64,000 bases of DNA. Source: Actinopolymorpha pittospori (lineage in GTDB: Bacteria; Actinomycetota; Actinomycetes; Propionibacteriales; Actinopolymorphaceae). Location: positions 1,736,001 to 1,800,000 of the forward strand of contig NZ_JADBEM010000001.1 of NCBI RefSeq assembly GCF_014873875.1, given 5' to 3'. The notes under the pieces were generated by a model. It was given only the letters and a program-made list of their open reading frames with translations. It was not told the origin of the DNA and ran no database searches. Of this stretch, positions 16,248 to 24,062 are shown piece by piece (position 1 is the first letter of the stretch; each line of letters begins with the position of its first letter). The position numbers and the translations under genes were made by a program.

Positions 16248-16745
16248 TCAGTCGGCGGCCAGGTCGCGCTGGTACCAGGTGCCTGGCTTACCACCGAGGT
16301 CTGCCGGGTCGGCAGGGCCAACCGGGACGAACCCGGCCTTGGTCAGCACCTTCTGGGACGCGACATTCCCGTGGGCGGCGGCCGCCCTGAGTGTGCTCAG
16401 TCCATGCCGCGCCGCCGCCAGCCGGCACAGATCCTGGACGGTCGCCGTCGCCACGCCGCGACCGGCGACGTGCTGCGCGACCCGGTAGCCCAGATGCGCG
16501 GTGCCGTCCTCGATGTCGAACAGGTTGAACCGGCCCAGTACCGAGCCATCCCCGGCGACGAGCACGTAGAAGGCGCAGACGCCGGCCTCCTGCTCATCCA
16601 GCGAGGCGTTGAGCCGGTCGGTGAACTCGGCGAAGAAGGCGTCGCCGCGGTCGGAGATCGAGGCGGCGAAATAGGCGCGATTCGCCAGCTCGAACGTCAG
16701 GACCGCCGGGGCATGACCAGCGTTCAACTGCTGCAACTCAGACAC
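16248..16745 (-). CDS. GNAT-family N-acetyltransferase (RimJ-like)
   Basis: 165 aa. GNAT fold with acetyl-CoA loop region AQHVAGRGVATATVQDLCRLA and the C-terminal pattern LRAAAAHGNVASQKVLTKAGF typical of RimJ/RimL-like enzymes. It would acetylate a primary amine: protein N-terminus, antibiotic or small metabolite. GTG start chosen because a TACCGT -10 hexamer lies 6 bp upstream (16752-16757), the leaderless pattern seen elsewhere here. Divergent from the trp leader. Confidence 0.8.
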   Translation of the reverse strand: MSELQQLNAGHAPAVLTFELANRAYFAASISDRGDAFFAEFTDRLNASLDEQEAGVCAFYVLVAGDGSVLGRFNLFDIEDGTAHLGYRVAQHVAGRGVATATVQDLCRLAAARHGLSTLRAAAAHGNVASQKVLTKAGFVPVGPADPADLGGKPGTWYQRDLAAD

Positions 16746-16751
16746 TGCCCA

Positions 16752-16757
16752 ACGGTA
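16752..16757 (-). promoter_or_regulatory. -10 element TACCGT for the GNAT gene
   Basis: TACCGT on the minus strand ends 6 bp before the GTG start; no ribosome site is present, consistent with a leaderless message. Confidence 0.4.
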
Positions 16758-16852
16758 CCCAGGTGGTGTGCTGAGGCCTGGCCCTGGCGGCCGGCCGACG
16801 TCGACGCTGAGATTCGTCCACGCGATGGCTGCCGGTCGGGCCGACCATGGGT

Positions 16853-16858
16853 TAGGCT
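16853..16858 (+). promoter_or_regulatory. -10 element TAGGCT for the trp leader
   Basis: TAGGCT ends 7 bp before ATG 16866 of the leader peptide, placing a transcription start at the ATG. No obvious -35 hexamer is visible. Confidence 0.45.
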
Positions 16859-16865
16859 GCCGACG

Positions 16866-16934
16866 ATGCGCAGCCATAGCCAGCTTCAGTGGTGGCGCCG
16901 CCTCCAGGCGGCTGCCCCGATCTGCGCATTCTGA
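16866..16934 (+). CDS. trpL: trp operon leader peptide with tandem Trp codons
   Basis: 22-residue frame MRSHSQLQWWRRLQAAAPIC(AF) with two adjacent TGG codons at 16890-16895. It lies just upstream of the fused anthranilate synthase gene and of an antiterminator/terminator array. When tryptophanyl-tRNA is scarce the ribosome should stall at the TGG pair and block the first hairpin. It appears leaderless: a -10 TAGGCT ends 7 bp before the ATG. Confidence 0.85.
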   Translation: MRSHSQLQWWRRLQAAAPICAF

Positions 16935-16975
16935 CGATCGAACGACGCGACCGCCCTCACCGGCGGTCGTTTTTT
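16897..16975 (+). promoter_or_regulatory. trp attenuator: pause, antiterminator and terminator hairpins
   Basis: Segment 1:2 is GCCGCC-TCCA-GGCGGC (16897-16912), directly after the Trp codons. Segment 3:4 is CGACCGCC-ctcacc-GGCGGTCG (16948-16969) followed by six T's (16970-16975), an intrinsic terminator. GGCGG of segment 2 (16907-16911) can pair with CCGCC of segment 3 (16951-16955) as the antiterminator. All parts of ribosome-mediated attenuation are present. Confidence 0.85.
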
Positions 16976-17027
16976 GTGTCTGACGGCACGAGCCACCGGT
17001 GCGGGCCCTCCCGAAAGGCCGACCGAC

Positions 17028-19283
17028 GTGTCAGACACGACCAGATTCTCGACCGCGGGTGGCGTCACGGTGACCCGGACCGCCAGCCAGGTCGATGACG
17101 CCGTCCTCACCACCCTCGCCGCCGACATCGACCACCGGCGTGGCGGCGTGCTCAGTTCCGGCGTCGACTATCCCGGCCGTTACAGCCGCTGGCACCTGGC
17201 CTACGTCGACCCGCCGGTCGAGATCATCGCCCGGGGCCGCCGAATCGAGGCCCACGCCCTCAACGACCGTGGCGTCGTGCTGCTGCCCGCGGTCGCGGCG
17301 GCGATGGCGGAGACCGGCACGGTCGCACACCAGAGCGCCGACCGGATCGTCGTCGACGTACCTCCCTCCGACAGCGTCCCCACCGAGGAGGAACGCAGCC
17401 GCCAGTCGACGGTCTTCACGACGTTACGGGCGATCCTTTCGGCGTTCGCGAGCCCCGCGGACCCCCACCTCGGGCTGTACGGCGCGTACGGATACGACCT
17501 CGCGATCCAGTTCGAGCCGCTGCGGCTGCGCCACGACCGGGCCGCGACCGGGCACCGTGACCTCGTCCTGCACCTGCCGGACGAGATCGTCGTCGTCGAC
17601 CGCAAGCGCGAGACCAGCGTGCGCTACGCGTACGACTTCGTCGTCGGGGAACGGAGTACGGCCGGGCTCTCCCGTCACACCGAGCCCACCCCGACGGTGG
17701 CCGACCGTCCCCTCCCGGCGTCACCGACGCCGGGGCGCTACGCCCAGGTCGTCCGTGACGCCAAGGAACGCTTCCATCGGGGTGACCTGTTCGAGGTCAC
17801 CCCGAGCCACCTCATCCACAGCCGGTGCGACTCGCCCGCCTCCTTCTACGAGCGGCTGCGGACGAAGAATCCCGCACCGTATGAGTTCTTCTTCAACCTC
17901 GGCGAGGGCGAGTACCTCGTCGGCGCCTCTCCGGAGATGTACGTGCGGGTGTCCGGCGACCGGGTGGAGACCTGCCCGATCGCGGGGACGATCCGGCGTG
18001 GGCGGGACGCGTTCGAGGACGCCGAGCAGATCCGGACCCTGCTCAACTCCCGCAAGGACGAGTCGGAACTCACCATGTGCACCGACGTGGACCGCAACGA
18101 CAAGGCCCGGGTGTGCGTGCCTGGCAGCGTGCGGGTCATCGGCCGACGTCAAGTCGAGCTTTACAGTCGGCTGATCCACACCGTCGACCACATCGAGGGT
18201 CGGCTGCGGCCGGGCTTCGACGCGTTGGACGCGTTTCTCACCCACATGTGGGCGGTGACGGTGACCGGCGCGCCCAAGCAGTGGGCGATGCAGTTCATCG
18301 AGGACCACGAGGACGCTCCCCGCAGGTGGTACGGCGGCGCGGTGGGGTTCGTCGGGTTCGACGGATCGATGAACACCGGGCTCACGCTGCGAACCGCGCA
18401 CATCGAGGGCGGCATCTCGGCCGTCCGGGCCGGCGCGACCCTGCTCTACGACTCCGACCCGGACGAGGAGGAACGCGAGACCTTCCTCAAGGCGCAAGCG
18501 CTGCTTGACGCGGTGGCGACGCCGACGGCGGAGTCGGTGTCCACGTCGGAGTCGGTGTCGGCGAGTTCCGCGGACTCGGCGCAGGCGCTGCCGGGCGACG
18601 GGCTCCGTGTCGTCCTGGTCGACCATCAGGACTCCTTCGTGCACACGCTCGGCGACTACTTCCGCCAGCAGGGGGCGGAGGTGGTGACGCTGCGGTTCGG
18701 CTTCCCGGAGTCGCGGTTGGATGACCTCGCTCCCGACCTCGTGGTGCTCTCCCCCGGCCCTGGCCGGCCGGTCGATTTCGACACCGAAGGGCTGCTGCGG
18801 GCCCTGGACGCACGAGGACTGCCGGTCTTCGGGGTGTGTCTCGGCCTGCAGGCGATGGTCGAGCAGCAGGGCGGCCGGATCGACGTGCTCCCCTACCCGG
18901 CGCACGGGAAGCCCGGGTCGGTGCGGGTCGTGGGATCGGCCGGTGAGTCGAGTGGTCTGCTGGCCGGGCTGGGGCCGGAGTTCACGGCGGGCCGGTACCA
19001 CTCGCTGTACGCGACGCCGGAGAACGCGCTCGGGTTCGAGGTCAGTGCCGTGATGACCGACGCGAGCGGGGCGACCGTGGCGATGGCGCTCGAGGACGAC
19101 GTACGCGGCCGGTGGGCGGTGCAGTTCCACCCGGAGTCGATCCTGACGGCGGCGGGCCGGTCGGGGCACCGGCTCGTCGCGAACGTGCTGCGGCTCACGC
19201 GGTCGCGGGCCCGAGCCGCGGCGGCGAGCGGCGGGGCGGCCGGAAGCGAGGCGGCAGGTAGCGGGGCGGCGTTCCGCGCCTGA
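17028..19283 (+). CDS. trpEG: Fused anthranilate synthase TrpE-TrpG
   Basis: 751 aa. The chorismate-binding TrpE part spans about 1-490 (DVDRNDKARVCVPGSVRV, TVTGAPKQWAMQFIEDHED, GSMNTGLTLRTAHIEGG). The glutamine amidotransferase part spans from about 526 to the end (LVDHQDSFVHTLGDY, nucleophile Cys604 in GVCLGLQAM, His-Glu in QFHPESIL). They are joined by a Ser/Ala-rich linker. It makes anthranilate from chorismate and glutamine, the first step to tryptophan. GTG has GAAAGG 9 nt upstream. Expression is set by the attenuator just before it. The fused form is known in some actinomycetes and proteobacteria; no other trp genes are in the window. The last 25 residues are an Ala/Gly/Ser tail. Confidence 0.92.
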   Translation: MSDTTRFSTAGGVTVTRTASQVDDAVLTTLAADIDHRRGGVLSSGVDYPGRYSRWHLAYVDPPVEIIARGRRIEAHALNDRGVVLLPAVAAAMAETGTVAHQSADRIVVDVPPSDSVPTEEERSRQSTVFTTLRAILSAFASPADPHLGLYGAYGYDLAIQFEPLRLRHDRAATGHRDLVLHLPDEIVVVDRKRETSVRYAYDFVVGERSTAGLSRHTEPTPTVADRPLPASPTPGRYAQVVRDAKERFHRGDLFEVTPSHLIHSRCDSPASFYERLRTKNPAPYEFFFNLGEGEYLVGASPEMYVRVSGDRVETCPIAGTIRRGRDAFEDAEQIRTLLNSRKDESELTMCTDVDRNDKARVCVPGSVRVIGRRQVELYSRLIHTVDHIEGRLRPGFDALDAFLTHMWAVTVTGAPKQWAMQFIEDHEDAPRRWYGGAVGFVGFDGSMNTGLTLRTAHIEGGISAVRAGATLLYDSDPDEEERETFLKAQALLDAVATPTAESVSTSESVSASSADSAQALPGDGLRVVLVDHQDSFVHTLGDYFRQQGAEVVTLRFGFPESRLDDLAPDLVVLSPGPGRPVDFDTEGLLRALDARGLPVFGVCLGLQAMVEQQGGRIDVLPYPAHGKPGSVRVVGSAGESSGLLAGLGPEFTAGRYHSLYATPENALGFEVSAVMTDASGATVAMALEDDVRGRWAVQFHPESILTAAGRSGHRLVANVLRLTRSRARAAAASGGAAGSEAAGSGAAFRA

Positions 19284-19293
19284 CGCCGGAGTG

Positions 19294-19323
19294 CGGTGCC
19301 GCGCCCGGACGGGCGCGGCACCG
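19294..19323. terminator. 13-bp hairpin between trpEG and tetR
   Basis: A perfect 13-bp stem (CGGTGCCGCGCCC against GGGCGCGGCACCG) with a GGAC loop, between two converging stop codons; it ends one base before the tetR stop. It could terminate both transcripts; no T-run. Confidence 0.65.
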
Positions 19324-19896
19324 TCAGTTCGAGAAGCGCCTGATCAGGATCGCCATCCGCCCTTCGTGCTCCTCGCGCCGCATCCGGCCGTTGCGCATCA
19401 GGGTGACGAGCCCGTGCAGGGCACTCCAGAACGTCTCGGCGAGCGCCTCCGGAGGGTCCTCGCCCGCCAACGGCCGTACCGTCTCGAGGAGTTCGGCGAA
19501 CCCCTCCTGCAGGGTCGCCGGCGCCTGCGGACTCGCGAACGGCAGATCGACGGCGTGGGTGAACATCGCGTCGTACAGCGCCGGACGCCGTTCGGCGAAG
19601 GCCGCGTACGCCGCCCCGACGTCGGCGAGGGCCTGTCGGGGATCCGATGCCGAGGTACGGGCGGTGTGGAGTTCGGCCGTGAGTTCGGCGATACCCTCCA
19701 CCGCCACCGCGGTCATGATCGCGTTCTTGCCCTTGAAGTGGCTGTAGAGAACCGGCTGGCTGTACTCGATCTCCTCGGCCAGCCGACGCGTGGTCACGGC
19801 GTCCCAGCCTTCGGCCTCGGCCAACTCCCGCGCCGCCGTGACGATCAGCCGTTCCCGCTCTGCCCGCTCGCGCTCTCGGCGCGTCTGGATCGACAT
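19324..19896 (-). CDS. TetR-family regulator
   Basis: 190 aa. N-terminal helix-turn-helix (LIVTAARELAEAEGWDAVTT, RRLAEEIEYSQPVLYSHFKG) and a ligand-binding helical body of TetR_C type. Probably represses itself and the divergent small membrane-protein gene through the three CTAG palindromes between them. The ATG chosen lies 7 bp after a TAGGAT -10 that overlaps the first palindrome, a leaderless layout. Confidence 0.88.
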   Translation of the reverse strand: MSIQTRRERERAERERLIVTAARELAEAEGWDAVTTRRLAEEIEYSQPVLYSHFKGKNAIMTAVAVEGIAELTAELHTARTSASDPRQALADVGAAYAAFAERRPALYDAMFTHAVDLPFASPQAPATLQEGFAELLETVRPLAGEDPPEALAETFWSALHGLVTLMRNGRMRREEHEGRMAILIRRFSN

Positions 19897-19906
19897 GACC
19901 CACATC

Positions 19907-19969
19907 CTAGCGCCGCTAGCGTTCCTACTAGCAGCATGCTAGGTTCGCTCTCGAATCTAGCGCTGCTAG
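19907..19969. promoter_or_regulatory. Three CTAGC-GCTAG palindromic operators
   Basis: Site 1 CTAGC-GCC-GCTAG (19907-19919), site 2 CTAGC-AGCAT-GCTAG (19928-19942), site 3 CTAGC-GCT-GCTAG (19957-19969). All lie between divergent tetR and the membrane-protein gene. Site 1 overlaps the -10 of tetR (revcomp TAGGAT, 19904-19909); site 3 lies just before the ribosome site of the other gene. Spacing of centres is 22 and 28 bp. Confidence 0.75.
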
Positions 19970-19987
19970 AAACAACTGGAGGAGATC

Positions 19988-20359
19988 GTGCTCACCCCGC
20001 TCGCCTACGGGCTCGCCATCCTGCTCAACCTGTTCGTCGTCTTCATCGGCGCGCGGTTCCTCCTGGTCCCCCGCGCGTCGGCCGCCGGCTACGGTGTCCC
20101 GGCCAAGGAGGACGGCGACGCGGCCTACCTGACCATCAAGGGCCTGCGCGACGGGACCTTCGGCATCCTCGGACTGGTCCTCCTGGCGGTCGCCGGCGCT
20201 CACGCCGAGGCGTGGTTCATGCTGGTCATCGCCCTCGTCCCACTCGGCGACACCGCGATCGTCCTGCGCCACGGAGGCACCAGGGCGACCGCCTTCGGCA
20301 TCCACTTCGCCACTGCCGTGGTCGTGCTCATCAGTGCCGCCCTACTGTTCGCCGTGTGA
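19988..20359 (+). CDS. Small four-helix membrane protein (DUF4267-like)
   Basis: 123 aa with four hydrophobic segments (LAYGLAILLNLFVVFIGARF, GTFGILGLVLLAVAGAH, AWFMLVIALVPLGDTAIVL, GIHFATAVVVLISAALLFAV). The pattern and the conserved GYGVPAK and D-Y-KG-RD stretch fit DUF4267 proteins, function unknown. GTG start with GGAGGA upstream. Divergent from a TetR gene that probably represses it. Confidence 0.72.
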   Translation: MLTPLAYGLAILLNLFVVFIGARFLLVPRASAAGYGVPAKEDGDAAYLTIKGLRDGTFGILGLVLLAVAGAHAEAWFMLVIALVPLGDTAIVLRHGGTRATAFGIHFATAVVVLISAALLFAV

Positions 20360-20381
20360 CCGGGCAGCCGCCGAACCGTTC

Positions 20382-21697
20382 CTAATCAGTGTCCAGGGGT
20401 GGCATCTGGTGCCACGTGCTGGAACTGCGCGCATCCCGAACGGTGTTGGATGCGCTGGTCTCCCGCGTTCGCTGAGTCTCCGGCCGGCGACGTGCATCGT
20501 GTGCACGCTCCGTGACGGGTGGGCGGGTTCCCTCACGTCCTCGTGCCTCTGGTCCGGCCTGGGCGGTCCGGTGCCCACGAGGATCGCTCTGGTCGTCGTG
20601 GGGCGGTGCCGTCCGTCGCCGGACCGGGTGCCCGAGGGCGCGTCGCCCGATCGCGATACCAGCGGCATCGTGTCGGGACATCTTTCGCTTGTTGCTGGTC
20701 AACGGCTTGCGCCAGTGCTCCTCGCCCCACATCGACGTGTACGCCGCATCGACGGCCACGATCGACAGATCCTGGGCAGCAGCCATGCTGATGAGCCGGG
20801 CCTTGAGCTTGCCGGTAGGGATCCCGGAAACGAGCTGCCGAAAACGTTTCTTGCGGCCGTGTTTCTCACGGGTCTTTTCGGCGGTGAAGTCCAGGTTCTC
20901 GATACCGATCGCAGCCACGCTGCAGCGTTTGGCCCAGTGCAGCAGGCGGCTGATGGCGTGCCGGATCTGGGCGTCACGGTGGTCGGCGGTTGCGGACAGG
21001 TCGTAGAAGAACCGCTTGGGTTCGCCGACGGGGTTGCCGTGCTGGTCGAGGTGGTAGGCGGCGAAGTGGTCGGCGTTGGTGTCCACGCCGAGGATCCCGG
21101 CGGCGCGGACCGCCTGGAGCGGGATCGTCTGGACCACCGGCCGCCTCCACGCCGCGGTGAGGTACCAGCGCCCGCGCGCCACGTCCAGGTGGATGCGGTA
21201 GGCCACGGCCTGGTTCACCGAGATTCGGTCGCGCCACTCCACGCCCCGGTGGGTGAAGGCAACCACGGAGGCCAGCACGTAACGACCGTTGCGGGCGTTG
21301 GCCAAGTGGGCGAGCGGGGCGGGCAGCTTGATGTTGATCTCGCCGTCCGGGCTGACGCGGATCGTCTCGTTGCCGAAGGGCTTGCCGGACTCCCCGTCAG
21401 CGGCGAGGAACCAGCGCTTGGCCTCCCACCGCTGCCGCCACTGGACTTCGCTGAGCTGGGCCTTATCCAGGTGTAGCGCCCACTGATCGTGGGACGCCTT
21501 CGTGATCGACCCGGCCCAGCGCGACGACTACTTCGCTGTCAGGCCCTGCTTGCGGGACGGCCCAGATGCTCACCGACCAGCCGCAACACCTTCTCATCCT
21601 CAGGCGTGAGGTGTTTGAGGCGGTCGCGTATCGCCACTCCGGACGGGCCGAGGGCGACGAACGCAGCTTCGATGGTGCGGAGCCGCTTCTTACTCAT
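20382..21697 (-). pseudogene. Broken TnpB (RuvC-type, IS607/IS1341) gene
   Basis: The N-terminus MSKKRLRTIEAAFVALGPSG is in one frame and ends in TGA near 21539. Sequence resumes in another frame (SSRWAGSITKASHDQWAL, then HLDKAQLSEVQWRQRWE) with a stretch of the usual TnpB middle missing. The C-terminal part keeps RuvC-like acidic motifs: GVDTNADHFAAYHLD, AIGIENLDF and MSRHDAAGIAIGRRALG. TnpB is an RNA-guided nuclease in intact elements; here two frames and an apparent internal deletion make a full protein impossible. A shortened product from a TTG at 21305 would still hold the RuvC motifs but lack the N-terminal domain. Confidence 0.72.
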
Positions 21698-22158
21698 CGG
21701 CAGCCGCCCCCTCCAGGGCCCTGCGGGCGCGGTCCTTCGCCGAGGCCCGCCCGTACAGGCGGGCACACAACGACGTTCATGCGGCCGAGGCGGTCTTTGT
21801 GCTCGACCACGACCGTGGTCACCTTCGGATCGGCCAACAGACGCTGCGCTTTCCAGCGGCAGCCGTCCATGCCCGAGGCGATCTCGGATTCCATCCGCAC
21901 GACCTTATGCCCAGCCTTGCCAGCCCACGCCGACAAACGCGCCGTCTGCCGCTCCAGATCGGACCTCTGCTCAGGGCAGCAGACGCGGGCATACAGACCT
22001 ACACCACCAGCCACCGAGGGTGAAGTGTTCGCGTCGATGTTCACCAGGATCATGCGCGGCCCCACTCGTTCCGCAGCCACCGGCAACGAGCCCCACGGAA
22101 CCAGCGGTATGCGGTCCGCGGAGCGATCCCCTGCGCGCGCCCAATCCGTCAGATTCAC
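21690..22158 (-). pseudogene. Broken IS607-type serine recombinase (TnpA)
   Basis: The resolvase domain is clear (VGLYARVCCPEQRSDLERQ, VVEHKDRLGRMNV). The motif normally YARVSS reads YARVCC, losing the catalytic Ser. The N-terminal MerR-like helix-turn-helix appears only in a shifted frame (QGIAPRTAYRWFR near 22105-22140), with frame restored at SLPVAAERVGPRMILVNIDA. After RMNV the frame breaks and the usual C-terminus reappears in another frame (ARLYGRASAKDRARRALEGA), with about 50 residues lost. The terminal TAA overlaps the tnpB start by 8 bp. Confidence 0.72.
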
Positions 22159-22307
22159 ACACAAGACCATACAAACACGCGACACCTAAAGCACACTCAT
22201 CGACAGTTATTCGAGAGCAGTAGTCGACCCTCGCCAGAGCCCCGTCAGAATCTCCCTGACGTCCACTCGACCGCGGTCCGCAACACTTCCAGTAAGGAGT
22301 CATCCAG

Positions 22308-22811
22308 ATGTCCCTGATCGCGCCGGACTTCGACGAGTTTGTGATCGTGCGTGCCGCGGACGCCGAGGTGGTCGGCAGGACCCCGACCACCATCCAGCTG
22401 CTCGCCGACAGCAGCGCCACCGGCGGTGCACTGTCGACCGTGCGGGTCAGCCTGACGAGCGGCGCGGACGGCGCCAAGCCGCACCACCACACCAAGTCGG
22501 CCGAGCTGTTCTACATGCTGGACGGCACCGCCCAGCTGCTCTCCGGCGAGCAGGTCGTGACCGCCCAGCGCGGCGACCTGGTCGTCGTACCTCCCGGCCT
22601 CGCGCACGCCTTCGCCGCCGCACCGGGAGAGGACGCCGACATCCTCATCGTCATCACCCCGGGAGTCGAGCGGTTCGAGTACTTCCGCCACCTGGAGCGC
22701 GTCGCCTACGGGAAGGTGCCGCCCGCGAGCCTGCTCGAGGTCCAGGAGCTCTACGACAACATCTTCTGCACCAGCAGGGCCTGGGACGACGCCAGGTCCG
22801 CACAGTCCTGA
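22308..22811 (+). CDS. Cupin-domain protein
   Basis: 167 aa single cupin barrel: motif 1 KPHHHTKSAELFYMLDG (metal His cluster and Glu), motif 2 GDLVVVPPGLAHAF. Probably binds a divalent metal; could be an isomerase, dioxygenase or sensor of a small metabolite. AAGGAG precedes ATG with 9-nt spacing. Stands alone just beyond the IS607 remnant and converges on the next gene. Confidence 0.82.
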   Translation: MSLIAPDFDEFVIVRAADAEVVGRTPTTIQLLADSSATGGALSTVRVSLTSGADGAKPHHHTKSAELFYMLDGTAQLLSGEQVVTAQRGDLVVVPPGLAHAFAAAPGEDADILIVITPGVERFEYFRHLERVAYGKVPPASLLEVQELYDNIFCTSRAWDDARSAQS

Positions 22812-22814
22812 CGC

Positions 22815-22839
22815 CGGGGACCCTCCAGCCGCGTCCCCG
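22815..22839. terminator. Inverted repeat between convergent genes
   Basis: CGGGGAC (22815-22821) pairs with GTCCCCG (22833-22839) across an 11-nt loop, just after the cupin stop. Possible bidirectional terminator; no T-run. Confidence 0.4.
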
Positions 22840-22873
22840 CCCGGCGATCGCGCACCGCCGGCAACAGACCGGG

Positions 22874-23848
22874 TCAGCTCAACCAGTCGTACGTCGTTCC
22901 CGCACCAGCCACCCGGGCTGCCTGGTAGGCCACCCAGCTCAACGCGAGGTCCTGCCACGGCAGCCCGATCGGCGCGTAGACCGTGACCTCCTCCGCGCCG
23001 GTCCGGCCGGTGCGCGCGCCCGAGAGCACCTCGCCGAGGGTCCCGGCGGCGTGGTCGGGTCCGAGCCCGACGTTGCCCAACGCGCCGGAGGCGGACGCGA
23101 GGTCGACGTCGTCGACGAACACCCGCGCTGACGAGAGCAGATCCGCCGCCAACTCCACCTTGCCGGGTTCGTCCGCGCCCAGGGAGGTGAGGTGCGACCC
23201 GGCGGGTACGTCCGCGCGGGACAGCAGCGGCGAGCGGGACCAGGTGGCGAGCACGACGATCCCGCACCGGCGGGCCACCTCGGCCGGATCCGCCGCGACC
23301 GAGACCTCGACGCCTCCCTTCGCCGCGTGTGCCGCGGCGAACGCGCCGGCGCGGTCCGGCTCCAGGTCGTGCACGACCAGAGAACGGACCGGCCGCAGCG
23401 CCGCCAGGCCGCGCACCACCAGGCTCGCCTGTGCACCGGCCCCGATCACCCCGACCCGGTCGGCGTCGGGCCGGGCCAGCCGGTGGGTCCCGAGCGCGGC
23501 GGCCAGTCCAGTACGCCACGCGGTCACGGTCGCTGAGTCCAGGACGGCCAGCAGCTCACCGGTGGCCAGGTCGTGCAGGCACACCACCCCGCGCAGCGCC
23601 GGCCGGGCGTCGGGAAACTTCGCGTTGACCTTGACGGTGTAGGCCGGGACACCCTCGAGCAGCCCGGGGATCATCAACGCCGTCGCGGTACCCGGGCCGG
23701 GCAGGTCGGTCCGGATCCGTTGCGGCCGCACCCGCCCGGCACTGGCGGTCGCGGCACCCTGGGCGACGAACCCGCCGCGCAGCGCGTCGAGGCAGGTGGC
23801 TACGTCCAACAGTCCTTCGAGATCGGACCGGCGCAGGAGCAGTGTCAC
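22874..23848 (-). CDS. Ornithine cyclodeaminase / mu-crystallin family protein
   Basis: 324 aa. OCD/mu-crystallin pattern: YTVKVNAKFPD, LATGELLAVLDSATVTAWRTGLAAALGT, Rossmann loop VGVIGAGAQASLVVRGL, and HLTSLGADEPGKVEL. Members are NAD(P)-dependent ornithine cyclodeaminases, alanine dehydrogenases or ketimine reductases; residues alone do not decide. GTG 23848 is taken because it is where family similarity begins, though it has no ribosome site; a further in-frame start at 23917 would add 23 Ser/Arg-rich residues. Confidence 0.8.
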   Translation of the reverse strand: MTLLLRRSDLEGLLDVATCLDALRGGFVAQGAATASAGRVRPQRIRTDLPGPGTATALMIPGLLEGVPAYTVKVNAKFPDARPALRGVVCLHDLATGELLAVLDSATVTAWRTGLAAALGTHRLARPDADRVGVIGAGAQASLVVRGLAALRPVRSLVVHDLEPDRAGAFAAAHAAKGGVEVSVAADPAEVARRCGIVVLATWSRSPLLSRADVPAGSHLTSLGADEPGKVELAADLLSSARVFVDDVDLASASGALGNVGLGPDHAAGTLGEVLSGARTGRTGAEEVTVYAPIGLPWQDLALSWVAYQAARVAGAGTTYDWLS

Positions 23849-24062
23849 GGGAGGAAGTGCACCACAGCGGCGAACGGAACGACCGAAGCGGGACGTCGAG
23901 GACGAGCGGGACGACACGGGCGATGTGGGCGGGGTCGATCGAGGCCTACGTCACGGACACCACCCGACACCACCGGACCCGACACGTCTGGTTCGGCCGG
24001 CCGACACCGTCAGCGCACCCCGGTTCCTCGCCCGGCGGGACCGCCGTGGAAGGCTCGGAGGC

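Larger units (their letters stand above)
20382..22158 (-). mobile_element. Decayed IS607-family element
   Basis: Minus-strand remnants of a serine recombinase tnpA followed by a tnpB, overlapping by 8 bp as in intact IS607 elements of actinomycetes. Both genes carry internal losses and frame changes, and the recombinase active-site Ser codon reads Cys, so the element should be immobile. IS607 elements lack terminal inverted repeats, so the outer limits cannot be fixed from sequence; bounds given are those of recognisable coding DNA. Confidence 0.75.
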
